Program-made: the position numbers and the translations under genes | Shown here: positions 33,831 through 42,392 of the stretch, in pieces | How positions within the stretch are numbered: the stretch's first letter is position 1 | Layout of the letters: every line of letters begins with the position of its first letter | NCBI GenBank assembly: GCA_045540115.1 | Contig: JAZQGR010000106.1 | Location: forward strand, 24,949 to 88,948 | Source of the DNA: Colimorpha_A sp045540115 | Lineage (GTDB): Bacteria > Bacillota > Clostridia > Oscillospirales > CAG-272 | Direction of reading: 5' to 3' | Length of the DNA stretch: 64,000 nt | Notes under the pieces: model-generated | Databases searched by the model: none | Told to the model about the DNA's origin: nothing | Seen by the model: only the letters and a program-made list of their open reading frames with translations

Positions 33831-34718
33831 ATGATAAAAAGTATGACTGCCTTTGGAAGAGCCACAGGTGTTGGCGAAGGAAAAAATTACGTTTGTGAGA
33901 TAAAATCGGTCAATAACCGCTATCTTGATACATACGTAAAGCTCCCGCGTGCCTATGGCTTCTTCGAGGAAAAAATAATTTCGTATATCAAGGAAAGCGG
34001 AATTACGAGAGGTAAGGTCGAGGTAAACGTATTCGTCGAGGTGACGGAGAGCGTGGGAACGACGGTCGAGCTCGATACTGCCTACGCGGAGGGCTATATT
34101 GCGGCACTAAAGAAGCTTCGCGACGAGTTCTCTCTTTCAGACGATATTTCTACTATGTCGGTCGCCGCTAACCGCGATATCTTCCTTGTCAAAAAGCCCG
34201 AGGAGGACGAGGAGCGTGACTGGACCGAGTTTCTTCCGACTCTTGAAGCGGCTCTTACCGCCTTCAATGCTGCAAGAGAGCGCGAGGGAGCAAATCTCCG
34301 CGCCGATCTGCTCACTAAAAAGGAAAACCTCGTACAGATGGCAAACAAGATCGCAGAACTAAGCAAGGCTCAGGTAGAGGGCTACCGTGACCGCCTTGAA
34401 GCGCGTCTGCGCCAGCATATATCCGAAATGGACTTCGAGTTTGATTCTCAGAGGATCCTTACAGAGTGTGCGATATTCGCGGACAAGGTCGCAGTCGACG
34501 AGGAACTCGTGCGCCTCGGCAGTCACTTCGCCGCCTTTGACGAGGCGATGAACAGCGACGGTCCCGTCGGGCGCCGACTTGACTTCCTCCTTCAGGAAAT
34601 GAACAGAGAGGTCAATACGACAGGCTCTAAGTGCAACGACAGCGCAATAACCGCGCTCGTGGTCGACGCAAAGTGCGAGCTTGAAAAGATCAGAGAACAG
34701 ATACAGAATCTTGAATAA
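33831..34718 (+). CDS. YicC family endoribonuclease
   Basis: 295 residues from ATG 33831; the track-like upstream start at 33756 lies in the palindrome. The N-terminal MIKSMTAFGRA and C-terminal GRRLDFLLQEMNREVNTTGSK with the conserved Glu-rich segment are the family markers. YicC/YloC proteins are stress-linked endoribonucleases in E. coli and B. subtilis. It heads the remA-gmk-rpoZ-priA block, as in other Firmicutes. Confidence 0.93.
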   Translation: MIKSMTAFGRATGVGEGKNYVCEIKSVNNRYLDTYVKLPRAYGFFEEKIISYIKESGITRGKVEVNVFVEVTESVGTTVELDTAYAEGYIAALKKLRDEFSLSDDISTMSVAANRDIFLVKKPEEDEERDWTEFLPTLEAALTAFNAAREREGANLRADLLTKKENLVQMANKIAELSKAQVEGYRDRLEARLRQHISEMDFEFDSQRILTECAIFADKVAVDEELVRLGSHFAAFDEAMNSDGPVGRRLDFLLQEMNREVNTTGSKCNDSAITALVVDAKCELEKIREQIQNLE

Positions 34719-34730
34719 GGGAGCAGCGGT

Positions 34731-34991
34731 ATGAGATTTATCAGTATTGGCTTCGGAAACATGGTTTCCGCCGGCAGAGTCGTGTCTCTTGTCAGCCCCG
34801 ATTCCGCTCCGATGAAGCGCCTCATACAGGACGCGCGCGACGAAGGAAGAATTATCGACGCGACCTGTGGCAGACGTACAAGATCGGTCATCATTACAGA
34901 TTCCGACCACGTTATTCTCTCGGCAATTCAGGCAGAAACGATCTGTAACCGTCTTAACGGTGAAAGCTCCGACGAGGGCGACGACGAATAA
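34731..34991 (+). CDS. remA: RemA-like DNA-binding regulator (DUF370)
   Basis: 86 residues; IGFGNMVSAGRVVSLVSPDSAPMKRL and DATCGRRTRSVIITDS are near-identical to the RemA/YlzA family that activates biofilm matrix genes in B. subtilis. Conserved location between yicC and gmk. Cellular targets in this organism are not known. Confidence 0.93.
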   Translation: MRFISIGFGNMVSAGRVVSLVSPDSAPMKRLIQDARDEGRIIDATCGRRTRSVIITDSDHVILSAIQAETICNRLNGESSDEGDDE

Positions 34992-35003
34992 AAGGTGACA
35001 CAA

Positions 35004-35633
35004 ATGACTACTCTAAAGACACCAAAAGGAATACTGCTTATCGTGTCAGGCGCGGCAGGAACAGGTAAGGGAACCGTAAACGGAATGCTGCTCCGCGATT
35101 ATCCGAATTTTGCGTTTTCGGTATCTGCGACGACACGCGCGCCGCGTCCCGGTGAGATCGACGGCAGGGAATATCATTTCCTTACCCGCGAGCAGTTTGA
35201 AGAACAGATAAAAAACGACGGCGTTATCGAATATACCGAATACTGCGGTAACTATTACGGAACGCTGAAAAGCGAGCTTCATAAGCTCGACGAGGGAAAG
35301 AATCTCATTCTTGAGATCGAGACTGACGGCGCGATGAACGTAAAGCGTCTCTTCCCCGACAGCGTTGCGGTGTTCATTCTTCCCCCCGATTATGAAACGC
35401 TTAAAAGCCGCCTTGTAAACCGCGGAACCAATACCCCCGAGGATATCGAAAAGAGAATGAAGCGCGCCCTTGAGGAGTTTGCGCTTGTCAAGGATTACGA
35501 TTACGTCGTAGTTAATCACGACGGTAAGGCAAATGAAGCCGCGCAGGCAATATATGAGATCGTCATCGGCGAACAGCACAAGGTCAGCCGAAGCGAAGGC
35601 GCAATTGAGAAGATATTTTTTGAAAACAAGTAA
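35004..35633 (+). CDS. gmk: Guanylate kinase
   Basis: GMP + ATP to GDP + ADP. 209 residues from ATG 35004 (site AAGGTG); GTG 34995 overlaps that site. P-loop SGAAGTGKGT is a slight variant of the usual GPSGVGKGT, and TTRAPRPGEIDGREYHF is the GMP-binding stretch. Confidence 0.96.
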   Translation: MTTLKTPKGILLIVSGAAGTGKGTVNGMLLRDYPNFAFSVSATTRAPRPGEIDGREYHFLTREQFEEQIKNDGVIEYTEYCGNYYGTLKSELHKLDEGKNLILEIETDGAMNVKRLFPDSVAVFILPPDYETLKSRLVNRGTNTPEDIEKRMKRALEEFALVKDYDYVVVNHDGKANEAAQAIYEIVIGEQHKVSRSEGAIEKIFFENK

Positions 35634-35646
35634 AGGATAAACGACT

Positions 35647-35925
35647 ATGAATAACATGATTACCCCCTCTCTCGACTCTCTTACCCAGAATAATAAGTAT
35701 AACCGCTATACTCTCGTTATCGCAGTTGCAAAGTGCGCGAGAAAGGTAACCGAGGAATACGTAGCACAGAGAGAAGAAGCTGAAAGAATGCTCGCAAACA
35801 AGGAAACCGATAAGTCCCTGTCCGCTCTCATCAAGAAGGATTACCGTGACGAAAAGGCGGTAAGAATCGGTATCAACCGTCTTTCGAGCGGCGAGTACGT
35901 TATTGACGATTCCTCCATTCAGTAA
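35647..35925 (+). CDS. rpoZ: DNA-directed RNA polymerase subunit omega
   Basis: 92 residues. The helix with KYTLVIAVAKCARKV-like sequence (here NRYTLVIAVAKCARKV) matches omega; the second half with LSSGEYVIDD is lineage-specific. Position between gmk and priA is the usual one. Confidence 0.85.
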   Translation: MNNMITPSLDSLTQNNKYNRYTLVIAVAKCARKVTEEYVAQREEAERMLANKETDKSLSALIKKDYRDEKAVRIGINRLSSGEYVIDDSSIQ

Positions 35926-35958
35926 TAGTTCAAGTATTTACTCCAAGGAGAAAAAACA

Positions 35959-38421
35959 GTGAATAATTCGGTTGCTCGGGTATATCTGCTTGACGCGCCG
36001 TATCACATTGATAAGCTATACGATTATTACGTTCCCGAGGAGCTTCGATCGGTTCTTACGGTCGGCTCTTTTGTCGCCGTTCCGTTCGGAGGCGGGAACA
36101 AAAAACAGCTCGCTTTAATCGGCGGGCTGTCGGATGCTTCCGATTATACGTCGCTAAAGCCGATCATTGCCCCCGTGTGTCAAAGCATAACTCTTGACAG
36201 CGAAATGCTCGGTCTTTGCATGTATATGAAGGAGCATTTTTTGTGTACTGTGGGAGATGCGGTGAAGGCGATACTGCCGTCAAACGCGCTCACGAAGGTA
36301 AAGGAATATTATACCGTAACGGAAAAGGGAAGAGCCGAGGTCGATACCCTGATTCCCTCAAACGCCGCCGTGCTTCGCTATATTGAGGCTCGGACGCGTG
36401 TCAGCGAGGATACCGTGGTCAGAGACTGCGGAGAAAGCGCCTCGTCGGTACTTCTCCGCCTGAAAAAAAGCGGAATGATAGAAGCCGAGGCTGAATTTTC
36501 CGACAGTAAGGGCGTTGTTTCCGAGACGGTATCGATAAGCGGTGAATACGCCGATATGGAGCTCGATAAGCTTCTTTCGCTCGTGCGCGGAAGCAAGCAG
36601 AAGGAGGCGCTTTCGGCAATATCGATAAGCGGGAGCTGTAATATGAATGAGCTCCGCGACCGCTATGAAATAACGAAAGCGATCCTTAAGCCCCTTGAGG
36701 CGAAGGGAATTATAAATATATCCTCCTTCGACGTCTTCCGCGATCCGTACAGAGGCAAAAAGCTTCCGCCCGACAAGGTATATAACCTCTCGGAAAGTCA
36801 GGCGGCGGCTCGCGACAGGATAACGGAGCTTACCGATAGCGGCGAGCCGAAGGCGGCGCTTCTTTACGGCGTGACGGGAAGCGGAAAAACGGGCGTTATA
36901 CGCTCGGTAATGGATCACGTTATAAGCAGGGGCAAGTCGGTCATACTTCTCGTTCCCGAAATCGCGCTGACTCCTCAGACCGTTGCTATCTTCCGTGCGC
37001 ATTACGGAGAGAGAACTGTGGTGATCCACTCAGGGCTGTCAAAGGGCGAAAGATATGACGCGTGGCGAAAAATATCGCGCGGCGAGGCAGACGTCTGCAT
37101 CGGAACAAGATCGGCAATATTCGCGCCGTTTAAAAATCTCGGACTCATCGTAATCGACGAGGAGCATGAGCACACCTATAAATCGGATATGGATCCGAAA
37201 TATCACGCAAGAGATATAGCGCGTTACCGTTGCGCAAAGCAAAAGGCAGTAATGCTTTTATCCAGCGCGACGCCGTCGCTTGAAAGCTATCTCAAGGCAA
37301 AAGAGGGAAAATATACACTCGTTACGCTTCCCGAAAGATACGGAAAAAGCGTTCTTCCCGAAACGGTCATTACCGATATGCGTAAGGACGCAAGAAACGG
37401 ATATACTTCTCCTATTGGAACGGAACTCCGTCAGCGCCTATCCGAGGTGCTGAGTAAAAAGGAGCAGGCAATACTCTTCATAAATCAGAGAGGGTATAAC
37501 AGGTTCCTTTCCTGCCCGCTCTGCGGCCACGTCTTGACCTGCGAGCATTGCAGCGTATCTTATACATACCATACGACGACCTACGGAAGAGGCTACCTCT
37601 ACTGCCACTACTGCGGAAGCAAGGAGTTTGCGCCGAGCAAATGTCCGCAGTGCGGCAACGAGGTGCTACGTCATATCGGCTACGGCACGCAGATGGTCGA
37701 GGAGGAGCTGAATAAGCTGTTCCCAACTGCGCGCATAACGAGAATGGACGCCGATACGACGTCAACGAAATTCTCATATGAAAATCTGCTCGGCGCATTC
37801 AGAGACGGCGAAAGCGATATACTTATCGGTACGCAGATGGTAACAAAGGGACACGATTTCCCAAACGTCACCCTCGTCGGAGTAATAAATGCCGATTCTT
37901 CGCTGTATCTGAACGACTATAAGGCAAACGAGCGTACCTTCTCACTGCTTACGCAGGTGATAGGACGCGCGGGAAGATCCGACCGCAAAGGCTGTGCAAT
38001 GGTGCAGACGAGCAACCCCGAGCATCCGATACTCCGCATCTCGGCGGATCAGGACTACGAGAAAATGTACGAAAACGAGATCGCGCTCCGATCCTCGCTC
38101 GTATTCCCGCCTTACTGCGATATGGTGCTCTTTACCTTTGGCTCGGCGTCCGAGCACGAGCTTGTGACGGGGGCAACGCAGTTTGCGGAGATGTTCAAAA
38201 AGCTCAAGAGCGAAAAATACCCCGACGTTGCCTCGGTAGTTTTCGGACCGATGGAAGCGCCGATATACAAGATAAACGGCGTATACAGAATGAGAGTCGT
38301 AATAAAGACCAAGCTGAACGTCGCGGCAAGAAAGCTTATGTCGGAGGCATATTCCGAAATAAGCAAAACCCTCGGTAAGCGCATCGCAATTTCCGCCGAC
38401 GTAAACCCGACGAATTTGTAA
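35959..38421 (+). CDS. priA: Replication restart helicase PriA
   Basis: 820 residues from GTG 35959 (site AAGGAG). Superfamily 2 helicase: Walker A LYGVTGSGKT, DEEH box VIDEEHEHTYKSD, and a zinc region of paired cysteines between CPLCGH and CPQCGNE. Loads the replisome back on stalled forks. Confidence 0.97.
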   Translation: MNNSVARVYLLDAPYHIDKLYDYYVPEELRSVLTVGSFVAVPFGGGNKKQLALIGGLSDASDYTSLKPIIAPVCQSITLDSEMLGLCMYMKEHFLCTVGDAVKAILPSNALTKVKEYYTVTEKGRAEVDTLIPSNAAVLRYIEARTRVSEDTVVRDCGESASSVLLRLKKSGMIEAEAEFSDSKGVVSETVSISGEYADMELDKLLSLVRGSKQKEALSAISISGSCNMNELRDRYEITKAILKPLEAKGIINISSFDVFRDPYRGKKLPPDKVYNLSESQAAARDRITELTDSGEPKAALLYGVTGSGKTGVIRSVMDHVISRGKSVILLVPEIALTPQTVAIFRAHYGERTVVIHSGLSKGERYDAWRKISRGEADVCIGTRSAIFAPFKNLGLIVIDEEHEHTYKSDMDPKYHARDIARYRCAKQKAVMLLSSATPSLESYLKAKEGKYTLVTLPERYGKSVLPETVITDMRKDARNGYTSPIGTELRQRLSEVLSKKEQAILFINQRGYNRFLSCPLCGHVLTCEHCSVSYTYHTTTYGRGYLYCHYCGSKEFAPSKCPQCGNEVLRHIGYGTQMVEEELNKLFPTARITRMDADTTSTKFSYENLLGAFRDGESDILIGTQMVTKGHDFPNVTLVGVINADSSLYLNDYKANERTFSLLTQVIGRAGRSDRKGCAMVQTSNPEHPILRISADQDYEKMYENEIALRSSLVFPPYCDMVLFTFGSASEHELVTGATQFAEMFKKLKSEKYPDVASVVFGPMEAPIYKINGVYRMRVVIKTKLNVAARKLMSEAYSEISKTLGKRIAISADVNPTNL

Positions 38422-38426
38422 CACAC

Positions 38427-38690
38427 CGTCTGCCTCGCCCTTTGGGAGAGGTGTCAACCGAAGGTTGACGGAGAGGGCGTCTTCCCCCGCGGGGGAAGTG
38501 AAGAGGTAAACCTCGGATGAGGTGTTCGTAAAGGATGTAACATTGTTTTTACGCGGACAGTCGAGGACGCCTGTCCCTACAAACAGTGTGGCGAAGCGTT
38601 TAAACGTTTCCGTAGGGGCGACCACTGGTCGCCCGTAGGACTTCCGCGCATTTTGCGGGCGAGCAATGCTCGCCCCTACGGAGTAATGCG
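38427..38690. repeat. Composite of intergenic palindromic repeats between priA and def
   Basis: The 320-bp gap is a mosaic of palindromes: a nested hairpin CGCCCT/AGGGCG outside GTCAACC/GGTTGAC (38436-38479), the 18-nt perfect palindrome CTTCCCCCGCGGGGGAAG (38481-38498), CGGATGAGGTGT (38514-38525), and two GTAGGGGCGA/TCGCCC units (38610-38685). Related units are at 11.8 kb and 42.2 kb. No gene seen. Confidence 0.75.
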
Positions 38691-38742
38691 TGCTTTCAAA
38701 ATTTTACGTTATAGTAATAACAATTATAAAGAGGACATAAAA

Positions 38743-39219
38743 ATGGCAATTCTAAAAATACTAACAAAAGAAGACGAGCTTCTTCGCAAAAAGAGCCGTC
38801 CCGTTGAAGAAATAACCCCTCGCATACTCCGCCTGCTTGACGATATGAAGGATACTCTTCATAAAGCGAACGGCGCAGGTCTTGCCGCACCGCAGGTCGG
38901 TGTTCTCCGCCGCGTGGTGCTTGTTGAAACAGACCCGGGCGACCTCATTGAGCTTATCAACCCCGAGATAATCGAGGTGTCGGAAGAGCGCCAGGAGGGG
39001 ATGGAGGGATGCCTTTCCGTTCCGAACGAATGGGGAATCGTCGACCGCCCGATGACAGTCACCGTCAAGGCGCAGAACCGTAAGGGCGAGTGGTTTACGA
39101 TGACAGGAAGCGAACTTAAGGCGCGCTGCTTCTGCCACGAGCTTGACCACCTCGACGGAATACTCTATACCGATAAAGCATCGAAAATGCTCGAGCCCGA
39201 TGAGCTTGACGAGGACTGA
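38743..39219 (+). CDS. def: Peptide deformylase
   Basis: Removes the formyl group from initiator Met. 158 residues from ATG 38743 (site GAGG). All three motifs are present: GAGLAAPQVG, EGCLSVP with the metal Cys, and CHELDHLDG with the two metal His and catalytic Glu. The start of fmt follows after one base. Confidence 0.97.
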   Translation: MAILKILTKEDELLRKKSRPVEEITPRILRLLDDMKDTLHKANGAGLAAPQVGVLRRVVLVETDPGDLIELINPEIIEVSEERQEGMEGCLSVPNEWGIVDRPMTVTVKAQNRKGEWFTMTGSELKARCFCHELDHLDGILYTDKASKMLEPDELDED

Positions 39220-39220
39220 T

Positions 39221-40162
39221 ATGAAGATAATGTTTATGGGAACCCCCGATTTCGCGGTCGCATCGCTTCGCGCACTCGTGGAGAACGAGGCGGGCGAAAT
39301 TACGGTAATAACCCAGCCCGATAAGCCGAAGGGCAGAAAAATGATACTGACACCGTCTGAGGTGAAGATCTATGCAGAGAGCGTAGGTCTGCCCGTATAT
39401 CAGCCGAAAACGCTCCGCGACGAGGAGTTTGACACATTTCTTCGTGAAAAGGATCCCGACATCATAATCGTTGCTGCATACGGAAAGATCCTTCCGAAAT
39501 CGGTCATCGACTACCCGAGATTCGGCTGTATAAACGTCCACGGCTCGCTTCTGCCGAAATACAGGGGCGCCGCACCCGTGCAGAGATGCCTGATCAACGG
39601 CGAGACCGAGACGGGTAACACGATAATGTATATGGACGAGGGTCTTGACACGGGCGACATGATAGTAAAATCTGTTGTGCCGATAGATATTGACGATAAC
39701 GCCGAAACGCTCTTTGAGAAGATGGCGAAAAACGGCGCGGAGCTGCTTATTTCGACGCTTCCGAATATTGTGAGCGGAAATATCACCCGTGAAAAGCAGG
39801 TCGATGCCGACGCGACCTATGCACAGAAGGTCGGTAAAGAGGATTGTCTTATCGACTTTACTATGACCGCAAAGGAGCTTCACGACCGCGTTCGTGGTCT
39901 GAGCCCGTATCTTTACGCATACGCTATGAGAGGGCAGACGCAGCTCAAGCTCGTCAGGACCGCGCTCACCGATAAAAATACCGATAAGGAAGAGGGAACG
40001 CTTGTTTCCGACGGTAAAAAGCTCTACGTTACCTGCGGTGATAAAGCGCTTCTCGAAATACTTGAGGTGCTACCCGCAGGCAAAAAGCAGATGAAAGCTA
40101 CCGATTATTTAAGAGGAAATCCGGTAAAAGAGGACGAACGTCTTATACCGGTAAAGGAGTAA
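39221..40162 (+). CDS. fmt: Methionyl-tRNA formyltransferase
   Basis: Formylates initiator Met-tRNA. 313 residues from ATG 39221, one base after the def stop. MFMGTPDFAVASLRAL, NVHGSLLPKYRGAAP with the catalytic Asn/His, and the C-terminal domain are intact. def-fmt coupling is classic. Confidence 0.97.
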   Translation: MKIMFMGTPDFAVASLRALVENEAGEITVITQPDKPKGRKMILTPSEVKIYAESVGLPVYQPKTLRDEEFDTFLREKDPDIIIVAAYGKILPKSVIDYPRFGCINVHGSLLPKYRGAAPVQRCLINGETETGNTIMYMDEGLDTGDMIVKSVVPIDIDDNAETLFEKMAKNGAELLISTLPNIVSGNITREKQVDADATYAQKVGKEDCLIDFTMTAKELHDRVRGLSPYLYAYAMRGQTQLKLVRTALTDKNTDKEEGTLVSDGKKLYVTCGDKALLEILEVLPAGKKQMKATDYLRGNPVKEDERLIPVKE

Positions 40163-40165
40163 AAT

Positions 40166-40852
40166 ATGTGGATCGATTGGCCTTATATCGTACTTGTAGT
40201 ACCGATGCTCATAGTATCTATTTGGGCGCAGATAAAGGTTAAAACTACCTATCAGAAATACAGCACAGTGCATAGCCGTTCGGGAATGACGGCAGAGGTG
40301 GCTGTTCGTAAGATCCTTGATTCAAACGGACTTTTTAACGTGGGGATCACGAGAGTTCCCGGCGAGCTTACCGACCACTATGACCCGAGAACGAATACGA
40401 TCGCCCTCTCCGACAGCGTTTACGGAAGCACGTCGGTGGCGGCTATCGGAGTTGCCGCACACGAGGCAGGACACGCAATTCAGCACGCAGTAGGATACGG
40501 ACCGATCAAGCTCCGTACCGCACTCGTGCCCGTAACAAATATCGGCTCGCGCCTTGCTATGCCTCTCTTTATTATCGGACTTATTCTTGCATATCAGCCG
40601 CTTGCTTATGCAGGTATAATCCTTTTCAGCTTGACAGTCGTATTCCAGCTCGTTACGCTCCCGACGGAGTTCAACGCAAGCCGCAGAGCAGTCAAAGCCC
40701 TCGACGGATACGGATATATGAACGACGAAGAGCTGAAGGGTACGAAAAAGGTGCTTTCAGCTGCCGCTATGACCTATCTTGCCGCCCTCTTTGTGGCGCT
40801 TGCATCTCTTCTCAGACTGTTGCTTATCGTCAGCGGACGGCGCCGAGACTGA
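40166..40852 (+). CDS. Neutral zinc metallopeptidase (YugP-like)
   Basis: 228 residues with an N-terminal membrane helix, the zinc motif HEAGHAIQHA (HExxH) and two or three C-terminal membrane helices. A membrane-bound peptidase of unknown substrate, commonly located between fmt and rsmB. The stop codon overlaps the rsmB ATG. Confidence 0.9.
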   Translation: MWIDWPYIVLVVPMLIVSIWAQIKVKTTYQKYSTVHSRSGMTAEVAVRKILDSNGLFNVGITRVPGELTDHYDPRTNTIALSDSVYGSTSVAAIGVAAHEAGHAIQHAVGYGPIKLRTALVPVTNIGSRLAMPLFIIGLILAYQPLAYAGIILFSLTVVFQLVTLPTEFNASRRAVKALDGYGYMNDEELKGTKKVLSAAAMTYLAALFVALASLLRLLLIVSGRRRD

Positions 40853-42156
40853 TGAAGGTCAGAGAAGCGGCGTATCTGTCGCTTGAAAGATGCGACAAGA
40901 CCGATAAGTTTTCAAACCTTGAGCTCGACAGCGCAATAAAAAAGTACGGATTTACGGGAAGTGACCGCGCGTTTTTCACAACGCTCGTCTACGGAACGAT
41001 CGAAAGAAGAATAACGCTCGATTACGTGATAAGCGTCTATTCATCGAAGCCGATAGAAAAGATCGAGCCGAAGCTGATGAACATCCTCCGCCTCGGCGCG
41101 TATCAGATATTGTTCCTCGACCGTACGCCCGACAGCGCGGCGGTAAACGAAAGCGTTGAGCTCGCAAAGTATCATACACATAAGGGAACGGCGTCGTTTG
41201 TTAACGCAGTTCTCCGTAATATAAGCCGCGGAAAGGGAAATATCCCGATGCCTGAGGAGGGAAGCGATCAGTATCTGAGCGTAAAATACTCGCTCCCCGA
41301 ATGGCTCATATCAATGTGGCGCGATAATTACGGAAGCGAAAAGACAGAAAAGCTCCTTGAGGGAATGAATCGCGCTCCGTATATGACTCTGCGCGTGAAC
41401 ACGCTGAAAAATACACGCGAAGAGCTGATAAACACCCTTGCAAATGACGGCATTGACTGTTCGCCGTCGGATAAATGCGACAGCGCCCTGATTCTTAATT
41501 CAAACGTCCCTATAGCCGATCTTAGGGCGCTCGGAGAGGGACTTTGCTTCATACAGGATGAGGCGTCACAGCTCTGCGTAAAAGCAGTCGGCGCAAAAAA
41601 CGGTGATACCGTCATAGATACCTGCTCTTGCCCGGGAGGCAAAAGCTTCGGCATCGCCATTGAGATGAAAAACGAGGGCAAGCTGACCTCGCTCGACCTG
41701 CACGAAAGCAAGCTTTCGCTCGTAGTCAGCGGCGCTGAGCGCCTCGGAATAAGCATCCTCAATGCCGAGGTCCATAACGGAACGAAGCCAAAGGAAGACC
41801 TTGTTGGAAGTGCTGACAGAGTCCTCTGCGACGTCCCTTGCTCGGGACTCGGAGTTATCGCAAAGAAGCCCGATCTGCGTCATAAATCTCCCGACGATAT
41901 CTCCCGCCTGCCCGAAATACAGTATAAGATACTCTGTAACGGTGCGTCGTACGTCAAAAACGGCGGAACGCTCGTCTATTCGACCTGTACGTTGAATAAG
42001 AAAGAAAACGAGGATGTCGCAGAGAAATTTTTGAGCGAACACCCCGAATTTTCGCCCTGCGGCGACGGAATGTACGAGAGCAAGCCGATGATGACCTTCT
42101 TCCCCGACGAGCACGGCACAGACGGCTTCTTCGTCGCAAAATTCATAAAGAAATAA
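40852..42156 (+). CDS. rsmB: 16S rRNA (cytosine-967-C5)-methyltransferase
   Basis: 434 residues: an N-terminal NusB-like RNA-binding domain and a C-terminal SAM methyltransferase with the motif CSCPGGKSFGIA, a proline-cysteine DVPCSGLGVIAKKPDLR and the catalytic Cys in YSTCTLNKKENE. Last gene of the block. The usual followers in Clostridia (rlmN, PP2C phosphatase, serine/threonine kinase) are not here. Confidence 0.95.
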   Translation: MKVREAAYLSLERCDKTDKFSNLELDSAIKKYGFTGSDRAFFTTLVYGTIERRITLDYVISVYSSKPIEKIEPKLMNILRLGAYQILFLDRTPDSAAVNESVELAKYHTHKGTASFVNAVLRNISRGKGNIPMPEEGSDQYLSVKYSLPEWLISMWRDNYGSEKTEKLLEGMNRAPYMTLRVNTLKNTREELINTLANDGIDCSPSDKCDSALILNSNVPIADLRALGEGLCFIQDEASQLCVKAVGAKNGDTVIDTCSCPGGKSFGIAIEMKNEGKLTSLDLHESKLSLVVSGAERLGISILNAEVHNGTKPKEDLVGSADRVLCDVPCSGLGVIAKKPDLRHKSPDDISRLPEIQYKILCNGASYVKNGGTLVYSTCTLNKKENEDVAEKFLSEHPEFSPCGDGMYESKPMMTFFPDEHGTDGFFVAKFIKK

Positions 42157-42186
42157 AAATGAAGGCATACGCCTTCATTTTTGTTT
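42157..42186 (+). terminator. Terminator of the yicC-rsmB block
   Basis: Stem AAATGAAGGC / GCCTTCATTT with a 4-nt loop and T-run, directly after rsmB. Confidence 0.9.
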
Positions 42187-42199
42187 AGGTGTTTTTGCC

Positions 42200-42345
42200 A
42201 CATTGTTATACCTTCTCCGGCGGGATGAAGGTAAGAGGCAGAGCCTCGGATGAGGTGTAGGACGCGAAGCGTCCGTGTTCCAAAACGGGGTTGCATCGTT
42301 TATATGCGGCGGGAGCAAGCCCCCGCCCTACGATAATCCCGTCGG
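42200..42345. repeat. Dispersed palindromic repeat copy
   Basis: Contains CGGATGAGGTGTAGG at 42247-42261, overlapping a stem GGACGC/GCGTCC (42260-42274), and a GGGAGCAAGCCCCCGCCCTAC unit near 42308. The same block in the same order is at 11.87 kb with a different but paired stem. Confidence 0.75.
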
Positions 42346-42363
42346 TTAAACCGGCTTTATGGA

Positions 42364-42384
42364 AGACACCCCTTCGGGTGTTTT
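42364..42384 (+). terminator. Terminator-like hairpin at the end of the beta-helix pseudogene
   Basis: ACACCC / GGGTGT with loop CTTC and a short TTTTT, oriented for plus-strand transcripts. It lies 9 bp beyond the end of the minus-strand pseudogene, so it may block read-through into it. Confidence 0.45.
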
Positions 42385-42392
42385 TGCTTTGT

